This document shows positions 44,145 through 52,635 of a DNA stretch of 64,000 nt, one piece after another. The notes under the pieces are model-generated. The model was not told the origin of the DNA. It worked only from the letters and a program-made list of their open reading frames with translations, and did no database searches. The stretch covers positions 2,230,001 through 2,294,000 of the forward strand of contig NZ_CP058349.1 of assembly GCF_013395055.1 (NCBI RefSeq), in the 5' to 3' direction. Made by a program: the position numbers and the translations under genes. Source of the DNA: Pseudomonas sp. ABC1. Its GTDB lineage: Bacteria; Pseudomonadota; Gammaproteobacteria; Pseudomonadales; Pseudomonadaceae. How positions within the stretch are numbered: position 1 is the stretch's first letter; each line of letters opens with the position of its first letter.

Positions 44145-44767
44145 CGAATCAACGGCTGCAACTGTTCGGCCAGTTGCTCGACCTTCAAAGGCCCACGGAT
44201 GAAACCCCGCTGGCGACCGTCCGGCCCGATGATGGCCAGGTTGCCGCTGTGGTCCACCGTGTAGTTCTCACTCTTGCCATCGGCCGGGATGAAGGGAATG
44301 CCGACCGAGTTGGCCAGCTTCTGGATATCGGCCAGGGGACCGGTCAGCCCCTGGAAGCCGGACTTGAAGTAGCTCAGGTACTGCTTGAGCTGCTCCGGCG
44401 TGTCCCGCTGCGGGTCGACGCTCACCAGTATCGGCTGCAACCGCTCGGCGAGTTCTACCGGCAGCATCTCCTTGACGCGACGCAGGTCGACCAGGGTCGT
44501 CGGGCAGATATCCGGGCAGAAGGTGTAGCCGAAAAACAACAGGCTCCAGCGTCCGGTCAGTTGATCGACCTGGACCGCCTCACCATCCTGGTTGATCAGG
44601 GACAGTTCCGGCAGCGTTCGCGCTTGCGGCAACAACACGATACCGGCCTCGACCAGCCGCGCCGGATCGAGATCGGCGGGTCGGTCGAATACCCTGGACA
44701 AGGCCAGGCCGACGATCAGTGCGACCAGGGCCAGAGAGATGAAAACCGTTTTCTGGATGCGTGTCAT
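44141..44767 (-). CDS. SCO1/SenC family copper chaperone
   Basis: This 208-residue thioredoxin-fold protein is anchored by one N-terminal helix (about residues 7-26, TVFISLALVALIVGLALSRV) and faces the periplasm. Copper ligands are C84 and C88 (FCPDICP) and H173 (VDHSGN), as in SCO proteins that metallate the CuA site of cytochrome c oxidase. Its neighbour azurin is also a copper protein. ATG 44767 is preceded by a purine-rich GAGACGGGG. The terminal QPLIR residues and stop come from the junction with the MITE-like element. Confidence 0.92.
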   Translation of the reverse strand: MTRIQKTVFISLALVALIVGLALSRVFDRPADLDPARLVEAGIVLLPQARTLPELSLINQDGEAVQVDQLTGRWSLLFFGYTFCPDICPTTLVDLRRVKEMLPVELAERLQPILVSVDPQRDTPEQLKQYLSYFKSGFQGLTGPLADIQKLANSVGIPFIPADGKSENYTVDHSGNLAIIGPDGRQRGFIRGPLKVEQLAEQLQPLIR

Positions 44768-44913
44768 GCCCCGTCTCGAATCTCGAACATTTGGAAAGCC
44801 GGATAGTGATCGACCTGAGGCGCAATGAACAGCATCAACCGGCATGCAGCGCCGAATTTTCAGGTCCCCATTGCCGCATGCGTCCTGTTGTCACGGCATG
44901 AAAAGCCTCTGCA

Positions 44914-45126
44914 TCAGGCCTGTAAATGACGGATGAACGTCATCGCCTCGACCAGGCGCCGCTCCACTTCGGAGGAAGGAATACTCAGGGACAGCGCGAT
45001 CTGCTCTATCGACAATCGCTCCCGTGTGCGCAACAGAAATACCTGGGACATATCCTTGGGTAACGCGATCAGCGCATGCTCTAGCGCAACCCGGGCCGTG
45101 CAGCGCTCAGCGTACGGTGTCTTCAT
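44914..45126 (-). CDS. Region-4-only sigma-like protein
   Basis: This 70-residue protein consists of an ECF sigma region 4 only: ALEHALIALPKDMSQVFLLRTRERLSIEQIALSLSIPSSEVERRLVEAMTFIRHL, with the helix-turn-helix LSIEQIALSLSIPSSEVERRL. Region 2, needed for core RNA polymerase and -10 binding, is missing. The start at ATG 45126 overlaps the end of the upstream DUF4880 gene by 20 bp. It could be a truncated fecI or a functional DNA-binding regulator. The frame is intact and the genes overlap. Confidence 0.75.
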   Translation of the reverse strand: MKTPYAERCTARVALEHALIALPKDMSQVFLLRTRERLSIEQIALSLSIPSSEVERRLVEAMTFIRHLQA

Positions 45127-45340
45127 GTGCAAGCCCTGGTTCGCGTTGCAAAACGTCTCCAGTGACTTGCCATACCCGCTCCAGTTCCTCGAAAGCGGCT
45201 TTGTTGCGTACATCGGCCTTCACCCAGTCAATGAGTTCCTGCAGATGGGCCGGCTCTTCGGGCTCCCCCGTGACGGCCAACAATAGTTCGGCGGCCTTTG
45301 CGAAGCGCTCGTCATCTACCATGTGACTGTCCCGATCCAT
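45107..45340 (-). CDS. DUF4880-only (FecR N-terminal domain) small protein
   Basis: This 77-residue protein resembles the cytoplasmic DUF4880 part of FecR (ERFAKAAELLLAVTGEPEEPAHLQELIDWVKADVRNKAAFEELERVW). It has no membrane helix and no periplasmic domain. GAGGAAG precedes ATG 45340. It is acidic, as expected for a sigma-binding domain. It is upstream of and overlaps the region-4-only gene, the reverse of the normal fecI-fecR order. Function unknown; a soluble partner of the small sigma-like protein is inferred. Confidence 0.7.
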   Translation of the reverse strand: MDRDSHMVDDERFAKAAELLLAVTGEPEEPAHLQELIDWVKADVRNKAAFEELERVWQVTGDVLQREPGLAHEDTVR

Positions 45341-45449
45341 AATGACTTCCTCTGTTACTTTTAGCTAATATGGAATTTGCAATTCAATCTACAATAACTG
45401 GCCAACCTTTATCCAGCCAATAAATATTTCCATCATTGACACCCTCCGT

Positions 45450-46517
45450 TCAGAACAGATTCAACTGCTGCCCCGGTGGAGAGAAACGGCTGCTATCCAG
45501 CGCCCAGGCCTCGTCGCGACGCGAAAAAGCCAGGCGTTTGCAGGCCAGGCGAAAACGCTGGGCCAGTAACTCGGCGAACACACCCTCGCCACGCATACGA
45601 CTGCCGAAGCGGCTGTCATACACCTGGCCACCCCGCGACTGCCTTATCAGGCTCATCACATGCCCGGCTCGCTCGGGAAAGTGCCTGTTCAACCAGTCCT
45701 CGAACAACCCGGCCACCTCATGGGGCAGGCGCAGCAGGATATAACCCGCCGAGGCGGCTCCTGCCGCATGGGCAGCCTCCAGCAGATGCTCCAGTTCCAT
45801 GTCGTTGATCATCGGGATGACGGGGGCGCACATCACACCAACCGGTACACCGGCCTCATGCAGCCGTTCGATGACCCGCAAGCGCGCCGCCGGGGAAGCC
45901 GCGCGCGGCTCCAGGATGCATTTGAGCGGATTATCCAGAGTCGTGAGGCTGACGGCCACACTCACCAGGCGCTGCTCGGCCATGGCCGACAGAAGGTCGA
46001 GATCACGCAGTATCAACGAACTCTTGGTGATCAGATGCACGGGGTGGCGAAAGCGCAGCAGCACTTCCAGGGCCTGGCGGGTCAGACGCTGTTCACGCTC
46101 CAGTGGCTGATAGGCATCGGTGTTGATACCCAGCGCAATGGGGCTTGGCTGGTAGCCGGGGCGGCTCAGTTCTTCCTCCAGACGCTCGGCCAGGTTGCTC
46201 TTGGCGATCAGGCGGGTTTCGAAATCGAGCCCTGGCGAGAGGTCCCAATACGCATGGGACGGTCTTGCGAAGCAATAAATACAACCGTGCTCACAGCCAC
46301 GGTAGGGGTTCACCGAACGGTCGAAACCGACATCCGGGGAGCGATTATGGCTGATCACCGAGCGGGCCTGCTCGAAGCGCACCTCAGTGGCCTGGCAGGC
46401 CGGGACGTCCTGCTGCCAGCCATCATCGAAACGCTCGCCATGGGTAGGCGCGAACCGGTTGGAAGGGTTGCAGGCCGTACCACGGCCTCGCGGCGTAGAA
46501 ATACTGTCCAAGGCCAT
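45450..46517 (-). CDS. PA0069-family radical SAM protein (spore photoproduct lyase-like)
   Basis: This 355-residue radical SAM enzyme has the iron-sulfur motif C75-x3-C79-x2-C82 (GCEHGCIYCFAR). The barrel continues with LIAKSNLAERLEEEL, HLITKSSLILRDLDLL and VSLTTLDNPLKCILEPRAASPAARL. It resembles SplB and the Rv2578c/PA0069 group. A consensus LexA site lies 8 bp upstream of the start, tying it to the DNA damage response. Substrate unknown; DNA lesion repair is plausible but unproven. Confidence 0.9.
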   Translation of the reverse strand: MALDSISTPRGRGTACNPSNRFAPTHGERFDDGWQQDVPACQATEVRFEQARSVISHNRSPDVGFDRSVNPYRGCEHGCIYCFARPSHAYWDLSPGLDFETRLIAKSNLAERLEEELSRPGYQPSPIALGINTDAYQPLEREQRLTRQALEVLLRFRHPVHLITKSSLILRDLDLLSAMAEQRLVSVAVSLTTLDNPLKCILEPRAASPAARLRVIERLHEAGVPVGVMCAPVIPMINDMELEHLLEAAHAAGAASAGYILLRLPHEVAGLFEDWLNRHFPERAGHVMSLIRQSRGGQVYDSRFGSRMRGEGVFAELLAQRFRLACKRLAFSRRDEAWALDSSRFSPPGQQLNLF

Positions 46518-46524
46518 GCTCCGA

Positions 46525-46544
46525 TACTGTATATAAAAACAGTA
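46525..46544 (-). promoter_or_regulatory. LexA (SOS) box
   Basis: TACTGTATATAAAAACAGTA is an 18 of 20 match to the E. coli consensus TACTGTATATATATACAGTA and contains CTG-N10-CAG. It ends 8 bp upstream of the radical SAM start codon. Confidence 0.92.
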
Positions 46545-46609
46545 TCAGATCATGAAAATTACCATTGAGGAAGCCGTCACGAAATCGCGATGCGACTCAG
46601 AACAGGTGC

Positions 46610-47581
46610 TCAGGGCTGTTCGGGCCTCTGCGCATAGCGCTGCGCCAGCACCGCGCAAACCATCAACTGAATCTGGTGGAACAGCATCACCGGCAGGATA
46701 ATCAGGCCGATGCCCCCGCCCGCGAACAACACCTGGGCCATGGGCACCCCGGTGGCCAGGCTTTTCTTGGAGCCGCAGAAAAGAATGGTGATGCGATCTT
46801 CCAGGGAAAACCCCAGGCGCTTGCCCAGCCAGGACGTGATGAGCAGAGCCAGGGCCAGCAGCAGCGTACAGGCGAACAGCAATGCCGCCAGGGTCGACAG
46901 CGGCAATTGCTGCCAGATGCCTTCGATCACCGCTTCACTGAACGCGGTATAGACCACCAGCAGGATCGACCCCTGGTCGACGTACCTGAGCCAATTTCGG
47001 TTGCGCTGCACCCAGCCACCGATCCAGCGCCGCATGATTTGCCCGGCGATGAACGGCAACAGCAATTGCACGACGATCTTGCCCACCGCATCCAGCGTCG
47101 AGCTGCCCTCGCCCTGTGCCCCCATCAGCAGCAATACCAGCAGCGGCGTCAGGAAGATGCCGATCAGGCTGGAGGCCGCTGCGCTGCAGATGGCCGCCGG
47201 AATATTGCCGCGAGCCAGCGATGTGAAGGCGATCGCCGACTGCACCGTGGCAGGCAGCGCACAGAGATAGAGGATGCCCAGGTACAGCTCGGTCCCCACC
47301 AAGGGTGCCAATACAGGCTTGAGCAACAGGCCAAGCAGCGGGAACAGGATGAAGGTGCAAGAGAACACCAGCAGGTGCAGGCGCCAGTGGCCGGCACCGG
47401 CGATGATCGCGTCGCGCGACAGCTTGGCGCCATGCAGGAAGAACAGCAGTCCGATCGCCAGGTTGGTGATCCAGCCGAACGCCACCGCGGTCTGCCCGGA
47501 ACAGGGCAGCAGCGAAGCGATGCCAACCACGGCGATCAGCGTCAATGTGAAGTTATCGGGCAAGAGACGGGGACGGGCCAT
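46610..47581 (-). CDS. Bile acid:sodium symporter family transporter (YfeH/SBF-like)
   Basis: This 323-residue protein has ten predicted membrane helices in the BASS/SBF-like fold. Landmarks are the start NFTLTLIAVVGIASLLPC, the ALPATVQSAIAFTSLARGNIPAAICSAAASSLIGIFLTPLL block with the sodium-binding crossover, and ILFCGSKKSLATGVPMAQVLF, the YfeH-type signature. Substrate is unknown; most relatives take up organic anions with sodium. The 3' end lies 92 bp from the start of the radical SAM gene on the same strand. Confidence 0.9.
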   Translation of the reverse strand: MARPRLLPDNFTLTLIAVVGIASLLPCSGQTAVAFGWITNLAIGLLFFLHGAKLSRDAIIAGAGHWRLHLLVFSCTFILFPLLGLLLKPVLAPLVGTELYLGILYLCALPATVQSAIAFTSLARGNIPAAICSAAASSLIGIFLTPLLVLLLMGAQGEGSSTLDAVGKIVVQLLLPFIAGQIMRRWIGGWVQRNRNWLRYVDQGSILLVVYTAFSEAVIEGIWQQLPLSTLAALLFACTLLLALALLITSWLGKRLGFSLEDRITILFCGSKKSLATGVPMAQVLFAGGGIGLIILPVMLFHQIQLMVCAVLAQRYAQRPEQP

Positions 47582-47703
47582 ACATATTCATCCAGGAGAA
47601 ACGAAATCACAGGGAACCAGGCGTCCCCTCGCTAGCGACCCGACAATCTACCCTGAGTTGCCCCGGTCGACTAATACTCCGGCCCTTTTTCTCCTGAAAC
47701 GAC

Positions 47704-48540
47704 TCAATCCGTATGGCGTTCGAAGACCGCATGCACCAGCCCTGGCGCCAGTCGGTTCTTGAGCCAACGAATACGCGACAGCAGCGACAGGATGGGCATA
47801 TAACGCGGCCAGGGCTCGGCGTAGGTCAGGCACTCACGCAGCCGAAGGCCCTCGACCTGGGCGATGAATGCCGGCAACTCCCCCAGCTCGATGCCCCAGG
47901 GCATCGGCGGCGCCGTATAGCGTGGCGTCGGCTGCCAGCCCTTGAGCGTCTTGCGGGAAAACCATGGCGGGATGGTATCGAAGAACAACTCGCCCTGCCC
48001 CAGGCGCGCGACGATGGCTTTCAACAGCGCCAGCACCTGCTGCTCCTCGAAATACATGAAAAGCCCTGCGGCACTGATGAAGACCGGGCCGCTCTGCTCG
48101 CTGACGATCCGCTCCAGCCAGGCATGGTCCAGCGCCGAACACTCGACCAGGTAATTGCGCGAGGACTCGGGCAGTAGCCGACGGCGGATGGCGATGGACT
48201 CCGGCAAGTCCACGGAGTACCAGTCGACACGGCCATTGTCGACGCGCCAGAACTGGGTCTCCAGGCCTTCCCCCAAGGCGACCACCGCACCTGAAGGGTG
48301 ACGCTTGAGGAAATCCCGAACCCGTTCGTCGGCATAGCGGGAGCGAATGGCATGGGCGGGATGGGGCTTGCCGAAATGGCCACGGAAGTCGTAGTTCAAA
48401 CGCCGCACCAGCCCCTCGCCAAGAGGATCATCCAGCAAGGCATCGCCTCCCTGTGAATGACGTGAACGGTTCCAGACCGTCATCAGCATGGTTTCCGGAA
48501 CCCCCTGAAGCTCCGGCGTTATCGGCTGTTGTACCGTCAT
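47704..48540 (-). CDS. Class I SAM-dependent methyltransferase, leucine carboxyl methyltransferase family
   Basis: This 278-residue protein resembles the Ppm1/LCM family. Motif I is VVALGEGLETQFWRVDN (about residues 89-105), followed by WYSVDLPESIAIRR, which positions the SAM adenosine, and FISAAGLFMYFEEQQVLALL, the post-I acidic motif. A partner protein is not evident. ATG 48540 was chosen because upstream residues lack similarity to the family. Bacterial relatives methylate small metabolites or proteins of unknown identity. Confidence 0.85.
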   Translation of the reverse strand: MTVQQPITPELQGVPETMLMTVWNRSRHSQGGDALLDDPLGEGLVRRLNYDFRGHFGKPHPAHAIRSRYADERVRDFLKRHPSGAVVALGEGLETQFWRVDNGRVDWYSVDLPESIAIRRRLLPESSRNYLVECSALDHAWLERIVSEQSGPVFISAAGLFMYFEEQQVLALLKAIVARLGQGELFFDTIPPWFSRKTLKGWQPTPRYTAPPMPWGIELGELPAFIAQVEGLRLRECLTYAEPWPRYMPILSLLSRIRWLKNRLAPGLVHAVFERHTD

Positions 48541-48631
48541 GACGAATATCCCCCGTCCGTGTGCGATCACCTCCCCTCGAGGTGACGCCCCACACTTAAC
48601 GAAAGATATTCTCATATGAGAAATTAGTACA

Positions 48632-49414
48632 TTAAGTTTTGTTCACCCGCCGAACGCACCAGCCGGCATAACCTTCGCCAGCCTGGCCTTGCGCCTCGAT
48701 AAGGCTTTCTCCTGCCAGGACCCTGGCGCGCCAGAACAGCAGCATGTCCGTGGCGAAGAAACCATCGCAGCCTTTCATGACATCGGCCATGGCCTGGGCC
48801 AGGGGATGCCAGTGTGGTTGGATCGCAGCCAGCAACTGCGCATCGATGCGGGTGAAGTCCTCGCCATGGAAAGCCGCGTCCTGCCAGCGTCGGACCCAGG
48901 CGTTCTCCTGCACGGCCTGGCGCCACTGCCCGGCCAATATGCGCTGGCGCTCAGCAGTGACCCGACGAGACCGATAGAGGGCAACCAAGGCCTGTGGCTC
49001 ATGCATGGACACCGCCCGGCGCCTGCCAACCGAACTGTCGCCGGTGCCGCAGGCCACTTCCCACAGGGCGGTGTCCGAGTCGAGCAGCACCTCCGCCACA
49101 CGCGCCAGCAGCAATTGCTCGGAAGCGCTGTCGCCATGCCAGACGGTTACCGAACGTTCTTGCCGGGGCAGACCGGCCAGCCATTGCGCATCCTCGCTCA
49201 GGGACTCATCGAGCTTCGGCAACGGCGGCATCCCGGCAGGCCAGACGGTACGCCAGAACTCGGCCCGCACACGACAGGGCGGCAGGTCTGTATCGTGCAG
49301 AGGCCCGACCGCCAGGTCATCGCGCAAGACCCGCAAGGCTGACCGCGCGCCTTCAGCTCCGAGAACGAAGGACACGCCTTCCACCGCTGCATCGCCACAC
49401 ACCAGGTGCCACAT
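48632..49414 (-). CDS. DUF1835 domain protein
   Basis: This 260-residue protein has an N-terminal DUF1835 region (MWHLVCGDAAVEGVSFVLGAEG, VLRDDLAVGPLHDTDLPPCRVRAEFW) followed by a DUF3658-like C-terminal part (AERQRILAGQWRQAVQENAWVRRW). No signal or membrane segment is visible. Related proteins occur widely but have no assigned biochemical function. It lies 92 bp upstream of the methyltransferase gene on the same strand and might be co-transcribed. Confidence 0.8.
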   Translation of the reverse strand: MWHLVCGDAAVEGVSFVLGAEGARSALRVLRDDLAVGPLHDTDLPPCRVRAEFWRTVWPAGMPPLPKLDESLSEDAQWLAGLPRQERSVTVWHGDSASEQLLLARVAEVLLDSDTALWEVACGTGDSSVGRRRAVSMHEPQALVALYRSRRVTAERQRILAGQWRQAVQENAWVRRWQDAAFHGEDFTRIDAQLLAAIQPHWHPLAQAMADVMKGCDGFFATDMLLFWRARVLAGESLIEAQGQAGEGYAGWCVRRVNKT

Positions 49415-49486
49415 ACCGCCCCCTTCCCTTATCGACGGAACAGCTTGGCCAGCGAGCCATGACGCTCACGCACAAACGCTCGGCGC

Positions 49487-49765
49487 CTAGGGTTTCTTCA
49501 AGCGTGGATTGGGGAAGAACTGCACCGTCTGCACCGCAGGATCGGGAGCCTTGGGCTTCAGCGCGCTGATATTGACCCGGGTCGGCAGCTCGCGTGGCAC
49601 CGAGTTGCCACGCTCATCCAGGGTATCGCTGTAGCCGCACTCGACGCATTCGCGGTGCGGTACACCATCCACGTTCCACATGCGGATGCAATCCGTCGCA
49701 CTGCACGCCGGGCACACCGCACCGGCGATGAAACGCTTGGACGTGACCACCGGTGCTTCGCTCAT
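49487..49765 (-). CDS. YheV-like zinc-ribbon protein
   Basis: This 92-residue protein of the YheV/DUF2387 family has a zinc ribbon with CPACSATDC and CVECGYSD (four main cysteines), then a basic proline-rich tail ending RLKKP. Its start overlaps the prlC stop as ATGA, so the two are co-translated; YheV is also next to prlC in other gamma-proteobacteria. The function is unknown; metal binding is likely. Confidence 0.9.
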   Translation of the reverse strand: MSEAPVVTSKRFIAGAVCPACSATDCIRMWNVDGVPHRECVECGYSDTLDERGNSVPRELPTRVNISALKPKAPDPAVQTVQFFPNPRLKKP

Positions 49766-51810
49766 GCCGCTTCTCCGCTCAGCCCCAGGTGGCGTAGCAA
49801 GGCATCGGTGGAAGGCTCGCGGCCACGGAAATCGACGAACAACACCATCGGCTCCTGCGACCCACCACGGGCCAGGATCGCCTGGCGGAAGGCGCGGCCG
49901 GTATCGGCATTGAACACGCCCTCTTCCTCGAATTTCGAGAAAGCATCGGCAGACAGCACCTCGGCCCACTTGTAGCTGTAGTAACCCGCTGCGTAACCGC
50001 CCGCAAAGATGTGCGCGAAGCTGTTGGGGAAGCGGTTGTAGGCCGGCGGACGCAGCACCGAAACCTCGTTGCGAATGGCTTCGAGCACCTCCAGCACGCT
50101 GCGCCCATCGCCATGACTGGCATGCAGCTCGAAGTCGAACAGCGAGAACTCCAGTTGCCGCACCATCATCAGCCCGGACTGGAAGTTCTTCGCTGCCAGC
50201 ATCTTCTCCAGTTGCGCCTGGGGCAGCGCCTCGCCGGTCTGGTAGTGGCCGGAGATCAGCGCCAGGCCTTCCGGCTCCCAGCACCAGTTCTCCATGAACT
50301 GGCTGGGCAGTTCGACCGCGTCCCAGGCCACGCCATTGATACCCGAGGCGCCAGCGTGTTCGATCTGGGTCAGCAGGTGGTGCAGGCCGTGACCGAACTC
50401 ATGGAACAGCGTGGTGACTTCGTCATGGGTCAGCAGCGCCGGCCGCTCGCCCACCGCCGGGGTGAAGTTGCACACCAGGTTGGCCACCGGGCTGACCAGC
50501 TTGCCTTCGGCATCGCGGCGCTTGTCGCGGGCACCGTCCATCCAGGCACCGCCGCGCTTGTTGGCACGGGCGTAGAGATCAAAGAAGAAGCGCCCTACAT
50601 GCGCACCGTTTTCACGAATTTCGAACAATCGCACATCCGGGTGCCAGCCATCGAAACCTTCCAGCTCGTGGATCTCTATGCCATACAAGCGTTGCACGAT
50701 GGCGAACAGTCCCGACAGCACCTTGTCGATCGGAAACCAGGCGCGCAGTGCTTCCTGGTTCAGGTCATAGCGTTGCTGACGCAGTTTTTCCGAGTAGTAG
50801 CCGACATCCCAGCTTTGCAGGTCATCCACGCCATGCTCGGCGACGAACGCCCGCAGTTCGGCAAGGTCCTGCTCGGCGAACGGCTTGCTGCGCACCGCCA
50901 GGTCGCGCAGGAAACCCAGCACCTGGTCGGTGGAGTCGGCCATCTTGGTCGCCAGCGACAATTCGGAATAACTGCCGAAGCCCAGCAGCCTGGCCAGTTC
51001 CTGGCGCAGATCGAGTAACTGCTCCATCACCGGACCATTGTCGAACTCACCGGCATTCGGCCCCTGGTCGGACGCCCGCGTACTGTAGGCGGCATAGACT
51101 TCCTCGCGCAGGGCGCGGTCGTCGGCATAGGTCATCACTGCGTAGTAGCTGGGAAACTCCAGGGTGATAAGCCAGCCCTCAAGGCCCTTGGCCTGTGCCG
51201 CCTGTTGCATCTGCGCCCTGGCCGAATCGGTGATGCCGGCCAATTGCGCTTCATCGGTGACGTGCTTGCTCCAGGCCTGGGTGGCATCGAGCAACTGGTT
51301 GGAGAAACGGCTGGCCAGTTCCGCCAGCTTCATCTGGATCTCGCCGAAGCGCTGCTGCTCGGCCTCAGGCAGGTCGATACCGGACAGTCGGAAGTCACGC
51401 AGCGCATGCTCGATGATGGTCTGCTGCGCCACATCGAAACCCGCGGCCTCGGGGCTCTGGCTCAGGGCCTGGTAGGCCTCGAACAGCCCACGGTTCTGCC
51501 CCAGTTCGGTGTAGTAGGCCGACAGCTTGGGCAGGCAGGCCTCATAGGCGCTGCGCAGTTCCTGGCTGTTGCAGACGGCGTTCAGGTGGCTGACCGGACT
51601 CCAGGCCCGCGCCAAGCGCTCGTTCAACTCGTCAAGGCCAACCACCAGGGTGTTCCAGTCCAGGCTCGCCGCCGGACGCTGCAACAGCGCCTGCAAGGCA
51701 GCGCGGTTGTCACTGAGAATGCTATCGACCGCTGGCTCGACGTGCTCCGGGCGAATCTCGGAATACGGCGGCAGGTCGAAGCGTTGCAGGAGAGGATTGT
51801 TCAGGCTCAC
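49762..51810 (-). CDS. prlC: Oligopeptidase A (M3 zinc metallopeptidase)
   Basis: This 682-residue cytosolic oligopeptidase cleaves short peptides, including degraded signal peptides. The zinc motif HEFGHGLHH lies near residue 470, with the downstream EGLALISGHYQ region and the family end FVDFRGREPSTDALLRHLGL. The start codon is GTG 51810, giving the family N-terminus SLNNPLLQRFDLPPYSEIRPEHVEPAV; a further upstream frame is unsupported. Length is normal. Confidence 0.96.
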   Translation of the reverse strand: MSLNNPLLQRFDLPPYSEIRPEHVEPAVDSILSDNRAALQALLQRPAASLDWNTLVVGLDELNERLARAWSPVSHLNAVCNSQELRSAYEACLPKLSAYYTELGQNRGLFEAYQALSQSPEAAGFDVAQQTIIEHALRDFRLSGIDLPEAEQQRFGEIQMKLAELASRFSNQLLDATQAWSKHVTDEAQLAGITDSARAQMQQAAQAKGLEGWLITLEFPSYYAVMTYADDRALREEVYAAYSTRASDQGPNAGEFDNGPVMEQLLDLRQELARLLGFGSYSELSLATKMADSTDQVLGFLRDLAVRSKPFAEQDLAELRAFVAEHGVDDLQSWDVGYYSEKLRQQRYDLNQEALRAWFPIDKVLSGLFAIVQRLYGIEIHELEGFDGWHPDVRLFEIRENGAHVGRFFFDLYARANKRGGAWMDGARDKRRDAEGKLVSPVANLVCNFTPAVGERPALLTHDEVTTLFHEFGHGLHHLLTQIEHAGASGINGVAWDAVELPSQFMENWCWEPEGLALISGHYQTGEALPQAQLEKMLAAKNFQSGLMMVRQLEFSLFDFELHASHGDGRSVLEVLEAIRNEVSVLRPPAYNRFPNSFAHIFAGGYAAGYYSYKWAEVLSADAFSKFEEEGVFNADTGRAFRQAILARGGSQEPMVLFVDFRGREPSTDALLRHLGLSGEAA

Positions 51811-51893
51811 GTCAGGCACCCAACGGAATGAATGGCAAGAAACTGCGACCTTGGGATGTAGCAGCCACTGAAAACACTGGCGAAGGCACACCG

Positions 51894-51915
51894 GTAGTTT
51901 TCAACAGCCTGCTAG
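51894..51915. repeat. Degenerate end of the TTAACAGGC element
   Basis: GTAGTTTTCAACAGCCTGCTAG resembles the right terminal repeat GTTTTTCAACGGCCTGTTAA of the element at 43997-44144, with several changes. It lies in the promoter gap between prlC and the gamma carbonic anhydrase gene. Confidence 0.5.
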
Positions 51916-51987
51916 GATGTAGGTCCAGCCGGCAGGCCATCATCTTAAATACAATCGGCCTTTCGCGCAGCCTGGGAGGAGACAAAG

Positions 51988-52536
51988 GTGACAATTCGCA
52001 GTTTTCGAGGCATCACCCCTAAGCTGGGTGACGGCGCATTCGTCGATGCATCGGCCGTGGTACTGGGCGATGTCGAACTCGGCGCAGACAGCTCGGTCTG
52101 GCCGCTGACAGTGATTCGCGGCGATATCCACCGCATCCGCATCGGTGCCCGCAGCAATATCCAGGACGGCAGTGTGCTGCACATAACCCATGCCAGCGCC
52201 TTCAATACCGACGGTTTCCCCCTGACCATCGGCGACGAAGTCACCGTGGGCCACAAGGTCACCCTGCATGGCTGCACCCTGGGCAACCGGGTGCTGGTCG
52301 GCATGGGCAGCATCGTGCTGGACGGCGCGGTGGTCGAGGACGAAGTGATGATCGGCGCCGGCAGCCTGGTGCCCCCCGGCAAACGCCTGGAAAGTGGTTA
52401 CCTCTACGTCGGCAGCCCGGTCAAACAGGCCCGCCCGCTGAGCGACAAGGAACGGGCCTTCTTCAGCTACAGCGCGGACAACTATGCACGGTTGAAGGAT
52501 CAGTACCTGGCCGAGGGTTATGACGCGAGTGAATGA
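51988..52536 (+). CDS. Gamma-class carbonic anhydrase-like hexapeptide protein
   Basis: This 182-residue left-handed beta-helix protein of the YrdA/CaiE-like gamma carbonic anhydrase family opens TIRSFRGITPKLGDGAFVDASAVVLGDVELGADSSVWP. Zinc histidines are visible around DGSVLHITH, VTVGHKVTLHGC. The C-terminal helix (residues 150-182) packs the trimer. GTG 51988 follows GGGAGGAGA. Whether it hydrates CO2 is unproven for this subgroup. Confidence 0.9.
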   Translation: MTIRSFRGITPKLGDGAFVDASAVVLGDVELGADSSVWPLTVIRGDIHRIRIGARSNIQDGSVLHITHASAFNTDGFPLTIGDEVTVGHKVTLHGCTLGNRVLVGMGSIVLDGAVVEDEVMIGAGSLVPPGKRLESGYLYVGSPVKQARPLSDKERAFFSYSADNYARLKDQYLAEGYDASE

Positions 52537-52552
52537 CCTGAAAGAACGCTGA

Positions 52553-52568
52553 AGTTCCACGTGGAACC
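52553..52568. other. parS centromere site
   Basis: AGTTCCACGTGGAACC contains the perfect palindrome GTTCCACGTGGAAC (52554-52567), the core of Pseudomonas parS sites bound by ParB. It lies in the gap between two convergent genes, about 9.4 kb from parB. Confidence 0.85.
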
Positions 52569-52600
52569 ACGCTTTCAAGATAAATAACAACAGTGTACGG

Positions 52601-52621
52601 AGAGACGCCCCAAGCGCCTCT
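52601..52621. terminator. Weak stem-loop between convergent genes
   Basis: AGAGACGC and GCGCCTCT pair at 7 of 8 positions around CCCAA. It lies between the carbonic anhydrase and LysE-type genes and may terminate either one. Confidence 0.35.
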
Positions 52622-52635
52622 TCTACATAAAATCG

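Noticed and set aside
46552..46701. 49-codon frame starting MKITIEEAV next to the LexA box
   Set aside because: The start looks protein-like, but most of it is antisense to the BASS gene, there is no good ribosome site, and the composition after codon 25 is shadow-like.
50011..51018. 335-codon open frame on the plus strand
   Set aside because: Shadow of prlC, antisense with no family resemblance; long open frames are common opposite high-GC genes.
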